From contig JAPOQH010000090.1 in NCBI GenBank assembly GCA_026710825.1, positions 1-51,903 on the forward strand: a stretch of 51,903 nt of DNA, given 5' to 3'. Source of the DNA: Chloroflexota bacterium (lineage in GTDB: Bacteria; Chloroflexota; Dehalococcoidia; Lucifugimonadales; UBA3495). A program made the translations under genes and the position numbers. The notes under the pieces were generated by a model. That model was given only the letters and a program-made list of their open reading frames with translations, was not told the origin of the DNA and did no database searches. Every line of letters begins with the position of its first letter. Position 1 is the stretch's first letter. This document shows positions 17,914 to 27,020 of this stretch, in pieces.

Positions 17914-19416
17914 ATGTTCTCCAAAGTCCTGGTAGCCAATCGCGGCGAGATTGCGGTCCCTATCAACCAGCCCCTCCGCGCCATGGGCATCGCCCCCGTC
18001 GCCGTCTATTCCGACCCCGACGCCGGCGCTCCTCATGTGCGCACAGCTCGCGAAGCCGTGGCCTTGGGAGGCAACGCCGCCGAGGAGACCTATCTCGACA
18101 TTCCCAGGTTGGTGAGGGCCGCCACCGACTCAGGCGCGGACGCCGTACACCCGGGTTACGGGTTTCTGTCGGAAAATCCGCACTTCGCCCGGGCCTGCCT
18201 CGAAGCGGGCATCACCTTCATCGGTCCCACTCCCGAGAGCATGGCGTCCCTGGGAGACAAACTGAGTTCCAAGGACATCGCCATCGCCGCCGGTGTCCCA
18301 ATCGTCCCCAGCACCCCGGTCTGTCAACCGAACGATCCGGCGGCCGCCGAGTTCGCGGACCAATGGGGTCTGCCAGTCATGGTTAAGGCCGCCGCCGGCG
18401 GTGGCGGTCGCGGCATGCGGCTCGTGTCCACCCGCGATGACCTTGCCGCCGACATGGACTTGGCCAGTCGGGAAGCCCGGGCCGCCTTCGGCGACGGTCG
18501 CGTCTTCCTGGAGCGCTACATCTCCAACCCCCGCCACGTTGAGGTGCAGGTGCTGGCCGACTCGTCCGGCCACACCATCCATCTCGGCGAGCGCGAGTGC
18601 AGCGTCCAGCGCCGCCACCAGAAGATAGTCGAAGAAACCCCATCACCCGCCCTGACTCCGGAACTGCGCCAACGCATGGGCAGCGCCGCCGTCGCGGTCG
18701 CCCGTCAGGCCGGCTACGTTAATGCCGGAACGGTGGAGTTCCTCCTCGATTCGCGCACCGGCGAGTTCTACTTCCTCGAGATGAACGCCCGGCTCCAGGT
18801 CGAGCACCCGGTAACCGAAGCCGTTCTCGGATTGGATCTGGTGGAGTGGCAACTCCGCATCGCCAACGGTGAACCGCTGACCCTGCGGCAGGACGACGTG
18901 CAACCCAGGGGCCATGCCATCGAGTGTCGCATCTACGCCGAGGATCCATACCGCGACTTCGTCCCGTCCACCGGCACGTTGCTGCGCTGGCAACCGCCCA
19001 GCGGACCCGGTTTGCGTTTGGACAGCGGTGTCGTTCAGGGTCAGGATGTCTCCATCTACTACGACCCCATGCTCGCCAAGCTGATCGCCTGGGCGCCGCG
19101 ACGCGATCTTGCCCTCAGCAGAATGGAGGTTGCCCTGTCCCAGTTTCAGGTGCTGGGTGTGATCACCAACATCCCGCTCTTGCGCTCAGTAATGCGGCAC
19201 TCCCAGTTCGTGCACGGCGACTACGATACCGGTTTCCTGGGATGGAACCCTGCGGTTACCCATCCATCGCTGCCGGACGAAACCCGCCAGGTCGCCCGTG
19301 CCCTTGCCGCGTGGGCCGCCGCGATGCCCGTCGACCAATCCTCCCGGACGCCTGCCGGTGAAACTCCGGCCAGTCCCGGCCCGTGGCAAGCCGCCGGCGC
19401 GCGGAGGCTCCCGTGA
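17914..19416 (+). CDS. mccA: Biotin carboxylase (MCC alpha, catalytic half)
   Basis: The 500-residue protein has the full biotin carboxylase fold: MFSKVLVANRGEIAV start, HPGYGFLSEN, the ATP-grasp glycine loop AAAGGGGRGMRLV, the HQKIVEETPSPAL segment and the catalytic EMNARLQVEHPVTE. It uses ATP and bicarbonate to carboxylate biotin. In most MCC systems one long alpha chain also holds the biotin-carrier domain. Here the chain ends after biotin carboxylase, and its TGA overlaps the GTG of the carrier gene (19413-19416). The N-terminal segment reads IAVPINQPLRAMG where the family normally has an arginine-containing IAVRIIRA, an odd change at a well-kept position. The start follows the binding-protein stop by seven bases. 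Confidence 0.85.
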   Translation: MFSKVLVANRGEIAVPINQPLRAMGIAPVAVYSDPDAGAPHVRTAREAVALGGNAAEETYLDIPRLVRAATDSGADAVHPGYGFLSENPHFARACLEAGITFIGPTPESMASLGDKLSSKDIAIAAGVPIVPSTPVCQPNDPAAAEFADQWGLPVMVKAAAGGGGRGMRLVSTRDDLAADMDLASREARAAFGDGRVFLERYISNPRHVEVQVLADSSGHTIHLGERECSVQRRHQKIVEETPSPALTPELRQRMGSAAVAVARQAGYVNAGTVEFLLDSRTGEFYFLEMNARLQVEHPVTEAVLGLDLVEWQLRIANGEPLTLRQDDVQPRGHAIECRIYAEDPYRDFVPSTGTLLRWQPPSGPGLRLDSGVVQGQDVSIYYDPMLAKLIAWAPRRDLALSRMEVALSQFQVLGVITNIPLLRSVMRHSQFVHGDYDTGFLGWNPAVTHPSLPDETRQVARALAAWAAAMPVDQSSRTPAGETPASPGPWQAAGARRLP

Positions 19417-19964
19417 CCCAGAGCCAGGGCGAGATGCAGGAGTTGTACCCCGTCGCGGACGACGCATATCGCTACCGCGCAACCGCCGACGATCAGATCT
19501 ACACGTTCGTCCTCGATGGCGACGTTCCGGAGACACCTGAATCCGGAATCACCCTCAGCATAGAGCGCACCGGGTCCGGTGAGGGCCTGTGCCGAATCGA
19601 TTCGGGCGAGACCCTCCCCTTCGCCTGGGCCTGGGTCGGTCCGGAGTTGCATCTGTGGCTGGACGGAAACCTGCACATCTTCCGACGCTCCGAGACTCGT
19701 CGGCGCGGTGGCCCCGGTGCCGCCGAGTCCACCGGCGACGTCCTCGCCCCCATGCCCGGCGCGGTCTTGGAAGTGCTGGTGAGCCCGGGCGAACGCGTAG
19801 AGCGAAACCAGACCGTCGTGCTCATGGAATCCATGAAGATGGAACTGGTCATCACCGCTCCCCGCGACGGTGTCGTACGCCGCGTGGCCGTCGAACCGGG
19901 CCAGCAGGTGGAACGCGGCATGCGCCTGCTCGAACTGGCTCCGGAGAGCGAAGCGGCGTCATGA
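19413..19964 (+). CDS. Biotin carboxyl carrier protein with BT-like domain
   Basis: GTG 19413 overlaps the biotin carboxylase stop, so translation is coupled. Residues about 15-95 form a beta-rich region like the BT domain that joins alpha and beta subunits in MCC (YRYRATADDQIYTF, ending LWLDGNLHIFRR). Residues 105-180 are a biotinyl domain with the biotin acceptor Lys142 in MESMKMEL. Together with 17914-19416 it equals one MCC alpha chain divided in two. The carrier shuttles carboxyl-biotin between the carboxylase and MccB. Its split state may be natural in this lineage. No frameshift is visible that would simply rejoin the genes. Confidence 0.85.
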   Translation: MTQSQGEMQELYPVADDAYRYRATADDQIYTFVLDGDVPETPESGITLSIERTGSGEGLCRIDSGETLPFAWAWVGPELHLWLDGNLHIFRRSETRRRGGPGAAESTGDVLAPMPGAVLEVLVSPGERVERNQTVVLMESMKMELVITAPRDGVVRRVAVEPGQQVERGMRLLELAPESEAAS

Positions 19965-20121
19965 GCCAGGCAGCATCTTTCTGTACTCCCGTCCTGCCTC
20001 ACTCCCGCGCATAGACCCGCGCCGCCCGCCGTGGTAGATTACGTCCGGTTCAGGATCAGCGCGACCTTTGAATCGTTGAACCCACAGCGCCAGCGATCGC
20101 TCCTTTGACCCGTGAGGACCT

Positions 20122-21048
20122 ATGCCCAGGGCAGCAGCAGATCAGTACGTATCCAACATCCGCCGACCGGACGACATCGACCGGTTCTGGGAAGATGTTC
20201 TGGCCGAAACCGCTCGAATCCCCCTCGATCCGGAGGTGATCCATGACCCCATGCGATCCACCGACCGGATTGACGTGTATGAGATCTTCTTCACCAGCCT
20301 GGACCGGGTCAGGATCGCTGGTTGGTACGCGGTGCCGCGCCATCACGACGGCCCTCTGCCGGGCCTGCTCCAGGTGCCCGGCTACAACATGGAACCGCCG
20401 GTGCCCAAAGTCTGGGCCGGCAAGGGCTACGCCGCGCTCAGCGTCGCGCCCAGGGGCAAACTGCGCAGCAACCGCCAGTTCAATCCCGGATATCCCGGCC
20501 TCCTCACCTACGGCATGGTGGACCGCAACACCTACTCCTACCGCGGTTTCTACATGGACGCCTGCCGTGGTGTCGATTTCCTGCTCGCCCGGGACGAGGT
20601 TGACGGCGACCACATCGGCGTGACCGGCCACAGCCAGGGCGGCGGCCTGACCGTCTCCACTGCGGCCCTGCGCCCTGAGATCAAGGCGGCCGCGGCCGGC
20701 GCACCCTATCTCTGCGGCTACCTGGACTCCATCGAATTGACCGATGCCTATCCCTATCAGGAAATCGCGGACTACCTGCGTCTGTATCCCGAACGTCGCG
20801 AACAGGTGGAAAACACCCTCGCCTACTTCGATGGGATCAACCTGGCGCCCAGCATCACGTGCCCGATCATCGTTAGCGTGGGCCTTCAGGACAGCACCTG
20901 CCCGCCCGAAACCGGATTCGCCATGTTCAACGCCATCGGTAGTACGGACAAGCGCATGTACGCCTACGACGGCCACGGCCACGACGCCAACAACCACGAG
21001 CACGGCGCCGTCGTGGACGCCTTCATGGCCCAACACCTGCAGGCGTGA
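20122..21048 (+). CDS. CE7-type esterase (acetyl xylan esterase family)
   Basis: This 308-residue alpha/beta hydrolase has the CE7 layout (acetyl xylan esterase/cephalosporin-C deacetylase): an N-terminal FWEDVLAET helix, an RGKLRSN oxyanion-region arginine-glycine, and the nucleophile elbow GHSQGGG (Ser171). The acid Asp257 lies in VGLQDSTCPP and the base near His285 in DGHGHD. It would hydrolyse acetyl or other small acyl esters in the cytoplasm, since no signal peptide is present. The start has a GAGG site. It is followed 38 bases later by a paralogue that has lost these residues. Confidence 0.85.
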   Translation: MPRAAADQYVSNIRRPDDIDRFWEDVLAETARIPLDPEVIHDPMRSTDRIDVYEIFFTSLDRVRIAGWYAVPRHHDGPLPGLLQVPGYNMEPPVPKVWAGKGYAALSVAPRGKLRSNRQFNPGYPGLLTYGMVDRNTYSYRGFYMDACRGVDFLLARDEVDGDHIGVTGHSQGGGLTVSTAALRPEIKAAAAGAPYLCGYLDSIELTDAYPYQEIADYLRLYPERREQVENTLAYFDGINLAPSITCPIIVSVGLQDSTCPPETGFAMFNAIGSTDKRMYAYDGHGHDANNHEHGAVVDAFMAQHLQA

Positions 21049-21086
21049 ACCCCGCGCACTGATTCCATTGGATCACACCGGACACC

Positions 21087-22004
21087 ATGACCACATCCAA
21101 CAACTCCCAGCCCCAGGATTTCGACGGATTTTGGCAGGCCGTGCTGGCGGAATTGGCCGCGACGCCCGCCGCGCCCGAGGTCGAAGAAATTCCGCTCCGT
21201 TCCACCGATTTCGCCGCCGCCTACGGTGTGCGTCTCACGTCCATCGGCCCGTACCGCATCTACGCCTACCTCAGCATTCCCCACGGCGCTGGCCCATTCC
21301 CCGTCCGCTATCACCTGCCACGCTACGGCAGCGTCACGGACCTCGTGCCCCAGGGAGCGTCCAACGGTCAACGCCGTGAGCACATCACCTTTGCCATCTG
21401 CGTTCGCGGACAGCGATTGGCGGACCAGCCCTATGCCGCCGCATTTCCCGGACAGTTGACCGACGGCATCGACGACCCGTCATCTTATGTCTACCGTGGC
21501 ATCGTCGCCGATTGCGTTCGCGGCGTGGAATACCTGACCAGCCGACCCGACGTCGACTCTGCTCGCATCGCCGCCATCGGCAATGACCTGGCGTTCACCA
21601 CCGCCGCGTTGTCGCAGCACGTAACGCACCTAGTATGCACGCCAACCCTGCTCTTTGACACCCACGACCTCGCGCGCCGGACCAGCGCATACCCGCTCGA
21701 GGAAATCAACGACTACCTGCGCTTGCATCCGGATCGGGAGGCAGCGGTTGCGGGGACCTTATCCCATTTCAACCTGCGATGGTTGGCGCCCCGCGTCAAT
21801 GCAGCCACCCTCCTGATGGCCGGCTCTCATGGGTCTGCTCTGGATGCCTCCGCGCTCCAGCCGTTGGTGGACGGAATACAGGGCGCTATCGACGTTCACG
21901 AGGCTGAACACTCCGGTTACCGCGACGGCCGACACAGCGAGGAATGGTTGTCCCGCCAGTTCGGCATGTCCGAGCCGAGCCTGCCGCCCCACTGGCGAGG
22001 ATGA
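21087..22004 (+). CDS. CE7-like paralogue lacking catalytic residues
   Basis: The 305-residue protein shares the layout of the preceding esterase, including the FDGFWQAVLAEL start, a VYRGIVADCVRGVEYL helix and a YPLEEINDYLRLHPDRE segment. The nucleophile elbow reads AAIGNDLAFTTA instead of GHSQGG, so the serine is gone. The acid position reads AGSHGSALD instead of VGLQDSTCP. A histidine near the end (EAEHSGYRDG) remains. It is unlikely to be an esterase. It may be a binding or regulatory subunit of its neighbour. The frame is intact over its whole length, which argues against a simple pseudogene. Confidence 0.75.
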   Translation: MTTSNNSQPQDFDGFWQAVLAELAATPAAPEVEEIPLRSTDFAAAYGVRLTSIGPYRIYAYLSIPHGAGPFPVRYHLPRYGSVTDLVPQGASNGQRREHITFAICVRGQRLADQPYAAAFPGQLTDGIDDPSSYVYRGIVADCVRGVEYLTSRPDVDSARIAAIGNDLAFTTAALSQHVTHLVCTPTLLFDTHDLARRTSAYPLEEINDYLRLHPDREAAVAGTLSHFNLRWLAPRVNAATLLMAGSHGSALDASALQPLVDGIQGAIDVHEAEHSGYRDGRHSEEWLSRQFGMSEPSLPPHWRG

Positions 22005-22008
22005 TCTT

Positions 22009-22782
22009 ATGCCCCACGTAAACCTGCCCGGCGTCGAACTTTGGTACGAGGACACCGGCGGTTCCGGCATCCCCGTGATCCTCTTGCACGCCGCCACCGG
22101 CACCACCGAAAGCTGGGTGTACCAACTGCCGGCGTTCACCACTGCGGGCTACCGGTGCATCTCATACGACCGGCGCACGTGGGGACGTTCGCGGGCCACC
22201 GACGAATCGCTGCAGCCGGGCTTCCAACGCGACGACCTGCACGGCCTGGTCGAGCATCTGGGTTTGGACCGGTTCCATCTGGTGGGCACCGCCGCTGGCG
22301 CGATTCCCTCGCTGGATTACGCCCTGGCCCACCCGGACCGCGTTCGCAGCGTGGTGGCCGCCAACACCATCGCCGGCATCCAGGACCCCGAGTATCTGGA
22401 GGTACAGCACCGCCTCAGGCCTCCGGAAATCCAGAGCCTGCCGCCCGAACTGCGCGAGTTGGGTCCCTCGTACCGTGGCACCGATCCTGAAGGAGCGGCC
22501 CGCTGGCTGGAAATCGACCACAGCACCCGGCCTTACGGCGTCGTCCCGGCCCAATCACCGGGCGAACCCATCACCTACGCCCGCCTGTCCACCATGCGCG
22601 TGCCCACGCTGGTGCTGTCCGGAAATGCCGACCTCCTCGCCCCACCGGCCCTCATGCGTATGCTGGCCGCAGCCATACCCACCAGCAAGTTCGCGTCCCT
22701 GCCCGACGCCGGCCACGCCGGTTTCTGGGAGCGCCCGCAGGTGTGGAACGGTCTGGTCCTGGAGTTCATCGGCCAACACTAG
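22009..22782 (+). CDS. Alpha/beta hydrolase with alanine at the nucleophile position
   Basis: The 257-residue protein has the classic fold: IPVILLHAATG oxyanion strand, YDRRTWGRS, nucleophile elbow LVGTAAGAIPS, acid in LSGNADLLAPP and base in DAGHAGFWERP. The residue that should be serine, cysteine or aspartate is Ala95 in GTAAG. Acid and base residues are kept. Members of this fold without a nucleophile can act as lyases, cofactor-free oxygenases or scaffold proteins. Its start is four bases after the previous stop, so it is in the same operon. The carboxylase/esterase context suggests a role in ester or lactone breakdown. Confidence 0.75.
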   Translation: MPHVNLPGVELWYEDTGGSGIPVILLHAATGTTESWVYQLPAFTTAGYRCISYDRRTWGRSRATDESLQPGFQRDDLHGLVEHLGLDRFHLVGTAAGAIPSLDYALAHPDRVRSVVAANTIAGIQDPEYLEVQHRLRPPEIQSLPPELRELGPSYRGTDPEGAARWLEIDHSTRPYGVVPAQSPGEPITYARLSTMRVPTLVLSGNADLLAPPALMRMLAAAIPTSKFASLPDAGHAGFWERPQVWNGLVLEFIGQH

Positions 22783-22871
22783 CGCGTCCGCTTAGCCGTC
22801 CGTTAGTAGCGCCGCTGCCTCACCGAACTTGGTCAGTTGACCGCCACGTAGCACCGCAAGGAATCACCATC

Positions 22872-23339
22872 ATGACCCAGGTTGAAGCCAAACTGTCCGA
22901 GTTGGGTTACGAACTCCCTCCCCCTCCGGACCCGGTGGGCAACTACCTGCCCATCACGCGCAGCGGCAACGTCATGTGGCTCGCCGGCGTGGGTTCCCGC
23001 ATGGCCAACGGCGACCGTATATCCGGCAAGTTGGGCGCGGAACTCACCGTTGAGCAGGGCTACGAGGCGGCGCGCATGGCCGCGCTGAACCTGCTGGCCC
23101 GCATGAAAGCCGAACTGGGCGACCTGGACCGCGTGACCCGCATCCTCAAAGTCGTGGGGATGGTCAACAGCGCTCCCACCTTCACCCAGCAGGCCGCCGT
23201 CGTCGATGGCGCATCCGACCTGTTTGTCGCCCTTTACGGCGACCGCGGCCGGCATTCCCGTTCGGCCCCCGGCATGGCGGCGCTCCCCGGTGACACCGCC
23301 GTCATTTGCGACTGCGTCATCGAGGTGGACGGCGGTTAG
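22872..23339 (+). CDS. RidA family protein
   Basis: The 155-residue protein is a YjgF/RidA member of the longer, YjgF_like type: an ITRSGNVMWLAGVGS strand, EQGYEAARMAALNLLARMKAELGDLD helix (in two parts), a VVGMVNSAPTFTQQ strand, and the ending HSRSAPGMAALPGDTAVICDCVIEV. RidA proteins deaminate reactive enamine/imine intermediates released by PLP enzymes; this subgroup's substrates are less defined. It is the last gene of the plus-strand catabolic run, 89 bases after the hydrolase. ATG 22872 is used, with AAGGAAT upstream. Confidence 0.85.
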   Translation: MTQVEAKLSELGYELPPPPDPVGNYLPITRSGNVMWLAGVGSRMANGDRISGKLGAELTVEQGYEAARMAALNLLARMKAELGDLDRVTRILKVVGMVNSAPTFTQQAAVVDGASDLFVALYGDRGRHSRSAPGMAALPGDTAVICDCVIEVDGG

Positions 23340-23457
23340 CCCCACCGTTCCTGAACCTGTCAACCAATCGATGATCCCCGTCGCAATTACACGACAGGAA
23401 TCATTGCTTGTACTTCTGGCGCTCCGATAGGGAACTGGTTTCTCAACCCGCCACCGG

Positions 23458-24864
23458 TTAGATCGGCGGGCGGGTCGTGAACCAACGGGCGTGTTGCTGG
23501 TATGTATACGCTGCCTGGATCACCCCCGGCTCATCGAACGGCTTGCCGGCGATCTGCATCCCGACGGGCAGTCCGCTTTCGGTGAATCCGCACGGCACCG
23601 AGATGGCCGGCAATCCCGTCACATTGAACGGCGCGGTGAAACTCCGCCCCCTCGCCGTCGTCGTGGGATCATACCCTTCGAACGCGGCGGCCGGCTGCGG
23701 CTGCGTCGGCGTCACCAGGAAATCCACCGTCCGCATCACTTCGGCAAATTGCCGCCGCGCCAGCGTCCGCACTCGTTGGGCCTGCAGGTAGTCGGACGCA
23801 GACATCAACCCACCGATGCGGAACCGCTCCCGCGTGATCTCCCCAAAATCCTGCGGCCTGGCTTTCAGGTTGGGCTCGTGGTAGGCGTACGCCTCGCTCA
23901 CCATGATGACCGAGTTGGCCGCGCGCACGTGGTCCAGGATCGGCAGGGACACCTCCTCCACGATTGCGCCCAGGCTTTCCAGCTCGCCGACGGCCTTTTC
24001 AACCGTGGCGACCACCTCGGGGTTGACGCTGGGGTCGGCGTCGAAGAAGTAGTGGCGGGGCAGCCCCAGCCTCACGCCCTTGAGATCTTCCCTCAACGAC
24101 AGTGAATAATCGGGTACCGGCGCCGTGCTTGAGGTCGGATCCTTCGGGTCGTGGCCGGCGATGGCCTGCAGCATGTACGCCGTGTCCTCCACCGTCCACG
24201 TCATGGGCCCCGCGTGATCCTGCGACCAGCTGAGCGTCACGACGCCGGCGCGGCTCACTCGGCCGTAGGTCGGCTTCAACCCAACGATGCCGCAGAGCGA
24301 CGCTGGCCCGCGTATTGATCCGCCGGTGCACGAACCCAGCGCGCCCAGCGCCTGGCCCGACGCCACGGAAGAACCGGACCCGCTGCTGGACCCTCCGGTG
24401 ATGTGGTCCAGGTTCCAAGGGTTGCACGCTGGTTCAAACGGCGTCGTCCAGTCGGGGCCGCCCAGGGCGAACTCGTGCATCGCCAGTTTGCCCAGCAGGA
24501 TTCCCCCGGCCGCCTTCAGCCGCGCCGTTGTGGTGGCATCCTCGGTCGGCACCCGGTCAATGTCCACCCGCGATCCGGACGTCGTTCGCACTCCGGCGGT
24601 GTCGTACAGGTCTTTGAGCGCGAACGGAATGCCGTGCATGTGTCCGCGATACTCCCCGCGCAGGATCTCCGACTCCGCGACGCGGGCCTGATCCAGGGCA
24701 TCCTCCTCAAGCAGCAGGATGAACGAGTGCAGGCGGTCGTCGGTGTCGGCAATGCGTTGGAAGCAGGCGCGCGTCAATTCCACCGGCGAAAGCTCGCCTT
24801 TGCGCATCAACTCGCCCGCTTGATGAATGGTCAGAAAATGCAATGGTGTGTCGGATGTAGCCAT
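23458..24864 (-). CDS. Amidase (amidase-signature family)
   Basis: The 468-residue protein has the Ser-cisSer-Lys triad of the amidase-signature family: Lys84 in FALKDLYDTAG, the cis-serine in GGSSSGSGSSVASG (about 157-170), and Ser183 as nucleophile in SCTGGSIRGPAS. The last motif usually reads TDTGGS, so the Asp is Cys here. It would hydrolyse a small amide to acid and ammonia in the cytoplasm. The small gene just upstream (24916-25116) resembles AtzG, the partner of the amidase AtzE. GatA itself is unlikely because gatB and gatC are absent. It ends a five-gene minus-strand operon. Confidence 0.88.
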   Translation of the reverse strand: MATSDTPLHFLTIHQAGELMRKGELSPVELTRACFQRIADTDDRLHSFILLLEEDALDQARVAESEILRGEYRGHMHGIPFALKDLYDTAGVRTTSGSRVDIDRVPTEDATTTARLKAAGGILLGKLAMHEFALGGPDWTTPFEPACNPWNLDHITGGSSSGSGSSVASGQALGALGSCTGGSIRGPASLCGIVGLKPTYGRVSRAGVVTLSWSQDHAGPMTWTVEDTAYMLQAIAGHDPKDPTSSTAPVPDYSLSLREDLKGVRLGLPRHYFFDADPSVNPEVVATVEKAVGELESLGAIVEEVSLPILDHVRAANSVIMVSEAYAYHEPNLKARPQDFGEITRERFRIGGLMSASDYLQAQRVRTLARRQFAEVMRTVDFLVTPTQPQPAAAFEGYDPTTTARGRSFTAPFNVTGLPAISVPCGFTESGLPVGMQIAGKPFDEPGVIQAAYTYQQHARWFTTRPPI

Positions 24865-24915
24865 GAGTCAGTTGCTCCTTGATCGGCCTTGTGCTCGGTA
24901 TCGGGCAATTGCGGG

Positions 24916-25116
24916 CTACTCCGCCGGCCAATCGGGGTGATACTCCACGATCATTTCGGTCGCGCCCAATTCAATCTCATGGCACTGCCGCGCGTAGGCG
25001 GCATACAGGTCGTACACAGGCTTGAGCGCTTCCACCTCCTCCCGGCTCATGCCGAGGCCGGCGCGGTCGCACAGCTGCTGCAACTCATCAACGGACATTT
25101 CATTCTGGTCAGGCAT
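24916..25116 (-). CDS. AtzG-like small amidase partner
   Basis: The 66-residue helical protein starts at ATG with GGAGGT seven bases upstream. Its pattern (SVDELQQLCDRAGLGMSRE, then LKPVYDLYAAYARQ) resembles the DUF4089/AtzG group, small proteins that form a complex with amidase-signature hydrolases such as AtzE. The GatC subunit plays the same kind of role for GatA. Its place directly before the amidase gene (51-base gap) supports this. It would bind and stabilise the amidase at 23458-24864. Confidence 0.65.
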   Translation of the reverse strand: MPDQNEMSVDELQQLCDRAGLGMSREEVEALKPVYDLYAAYARQCHEIELGATEMIVEYHPDWPAE

Positions 25117-25192
25117 TACATGACCTCCGGATAACGAAAGGATGGGACGGCTGGATTATACAGTCCTTGGGGTTGCGTGCCGACATTGCCCG

Positions 25193-26935
25193 CTATTCCC
25201 TGAATATCTCCTCGCCCCGGTGCAGGCGCAGCGCGATCTGGAACGTCTGTCCCACCGCACGGGGCGTCGGAGCGTGGGCGGCGAGGTAGCGGGCCATCCC
25301 GATCAGTATGTGTCGACCCGACTCCGAGCCTCGACGCTGGCGGTACTGGTTGAACCCCGCGTCCACGATCTGAAACGAGTGGAACCCCGAGTCCTCCGAC
25401 AGCATCGCGCGCCCGAGGTCCGCCACCAGCGCGTCGGGGTCCGCGCCGCCGGTTAGGTAGCGCGACACCAGGTGCGACACCTCCTCCACCTGCTGGCGCA
25501 CGTCCAACCGCTCCCGTATCTCGGCCAACAGCGCCGGACCGTCCGCCGGATCGCCACCGGTCTCCGGAATGCGTTGAGCCGGCATGTTCAGGAAACGGTC
25601 CAGGTATATGCTCAATGCAACGTCGAACACGCCCCGGAGCAGTTCCGGCGACGGCGCGCGCTGCAACGCCCGGTGCAGGGCATTGGCCGCCGTCAGCGTG
25701 TTGTGCACCGTGTCCCAGTCGTTGAACTCGTTGGACACGTGGAAATGCGCCATTCGCAGAAACGCCGCGTGCGCTACCGCGCCACCCAACTGTTCGGCCG
25801 TCGCCCCACGCCTGATCGCCTCTTTGATGGCCTCCACGATGTCGGCGGGATTGTCCCTCAAGATGTCCCGGGCCAGCGCATCCGCACCGTCCCACCCGGT
25901 CGATTGCATACCCTCGGCCAGCAACGCCGGCAATTCTTCCCGCGTTTGCCACAGCATCGCGGCCAGGTCTATCGGATGCCGCCACGCGCTCAGTTCCTGG
26001 CTGCGCCGGGCGCGAGACATGCCGTGCGCCAGGCTGGTCAGGACTTGGCTGGCGTGCTCCCAACCGATGTGGTCCAGCAATTCAAAAGCCTTGTTGGCAA
26101 AGTCCAGCGTGTGCCCCGCGTCGAGGTATATGTGGTCGGTGGACGCCGCGAAGATCATGTCGGCTATGTCGCGCGGCGGGATGCCCAACTCGATGGCAGT
26201 CCGCAGGCTGCGTTCGGCCGCGTCTTCGTCACGCACGTCGATAAAGCTGCGGAACCACTGCTTGAAAACCTCGGGCCGCGTTTCGCCGGTGGGCAGCGGG
26301 TCCACCACGAAGCGCGGCGGCCGGCCGGCGCACTCGCGCGACACGTGCAGCAGTCCCTGGTACAGCGCCACCGGTCGCTCCTCCTCGGCCAGGTGCGGCA
26401 GCATGTTGGCGGCCGCGGTCAGCATGGTCATGGCCGCTCCCCAGCCGGCCGCGCTGTACGTCGTCCCGAACTCCGCTCCAACTCGCAACGGCGCCCGGTA
26501 GTCCGCGCCAGCCGCGTGCAGCCCCAGCACCGACTTCGCCGTAACCAGCCGGATGTTGTGCTCCAGGCCGTCCCGCAGCCGACCAACCCAGTGCCCCTCC
26601 TCGTCCCGCTGCACCGGTTGTGGGTCCACCCACACCTGTCCGTCCGTGACGGTCACGGGGAAGCTGCGCACATCGTCGGCAAACGGATTGAACGTGCCGC
26701 CGCTGGCCAGGTCGAACCGCGCGTTGTGCCAGTGGCACGTCAGGATGCCGTCCTTCACGCTGCCCCGGTCCAGCGGGAATCCCATGTGAGGACACCGGTT
26801 GTCCACGGCGTACGCCTGCCCGTCGTGGTGAAAAACCGCGATGGCATGCCCGCCGCCCGTTACCACCCGACACCCGCCTGCCTTTAGTTCATCAACGCTG
26901 CCGGCCCGTATCAGTTGCCCAATCTGCGTCGCCAT
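25193..26935 (-). CDS. Rieske protein fused to a large helical domain
   Basis: The start at ATG 26935 has a strong GGGAGGAGGG site. Residues 1-105 are a Rieske [2Fe-2S] ferredoxin domain with ligands Cys48, His50, Cys67 and His70 (CPHMGF and CHWHNARFD). Residues about 130-580 are almost entirely helical, with many histidine, tryptophan and acidic residues and no known catalytic motif that I recognise. The non-haem iron domain of ring-hydroxylating oxygenases is not evident. The fusion could be an electron-transfer subunit of an unknown oxygenase or reductase. It lies in one operon with a hydrolase, a protease-fold protein, and the amidase pair. Length 580 is far above a simple Rieske ferredoxin. 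Confidence 0.75.
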   Translation of the reverse strand: MATQIGQLIRAGSVDELKAGGCRVVTGGGHAIAVFHHDGQAYAVDNRCPHMGFPLDRGSVKDGILTCHWHNARFDLASGGTFNPFADDVRSFPVTVTDGQVWVDPQPVQRDEEGHWVGRLRDGLEHNIRLVTAKSVLGLHAAGADYRAPLRVGAEFGTTYSAAGWGAAMTMLTAAANMLPHLAEEERPVALYQGLLHVSRECAGRPPRFVVDPLPTGETRPEVFKQWFRSFIDVRDEDAAERSLRTAIELGIPPRDIADMIFAASTDHIYLDAGHTLDFANKAFELLDHIGWEHASQVLTSLAHGMSRARRSQELSAWRHPIDLAAMLWQTREELPALLAEGMQSTGWDGADALARDILRDNPADIVEAIKEAIRRGATAEQLGGAVAHAAFLRMAHFHVSNEFNDWDTVHNTLTAANALHRALQRAPSPELLRGVFDVALSIYLDRFLNMPAQRIPETGGDPADGPALLAEIRERLDVRQQVEEVSHLVSRYLTGGADPDALVADLGRAMLSEDSGFHSFQIVDAGFNQYRQRRGSESGRHILIGMARYLAAHAPTPRAVGQTFQIALRLHRGEEIFRE

Positions 26936-27020
26936 GATGCCCTCCTCCCGATCTGCACTTGCACAGGTTGGTCGCCGCAGGGTCAGCCCCCGGATTTTGG
27001 GGCCGACGACTATCGTGCGA

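Noticed and set aside
23458..24864. Assignment of the amidase as GatA
   Set aside because: No gatB or gatC nearby, an AtzG-like partner instead, and a catabolic operon context.
25116..26063. 315-codon minus-strand frame overlapping the Rieske gene
   Set aside because: Same strand, other frame; rich in Arg/Gly/Pro, no start signal, and it ends at the AtzG-like start by chance (ATGTAATG).
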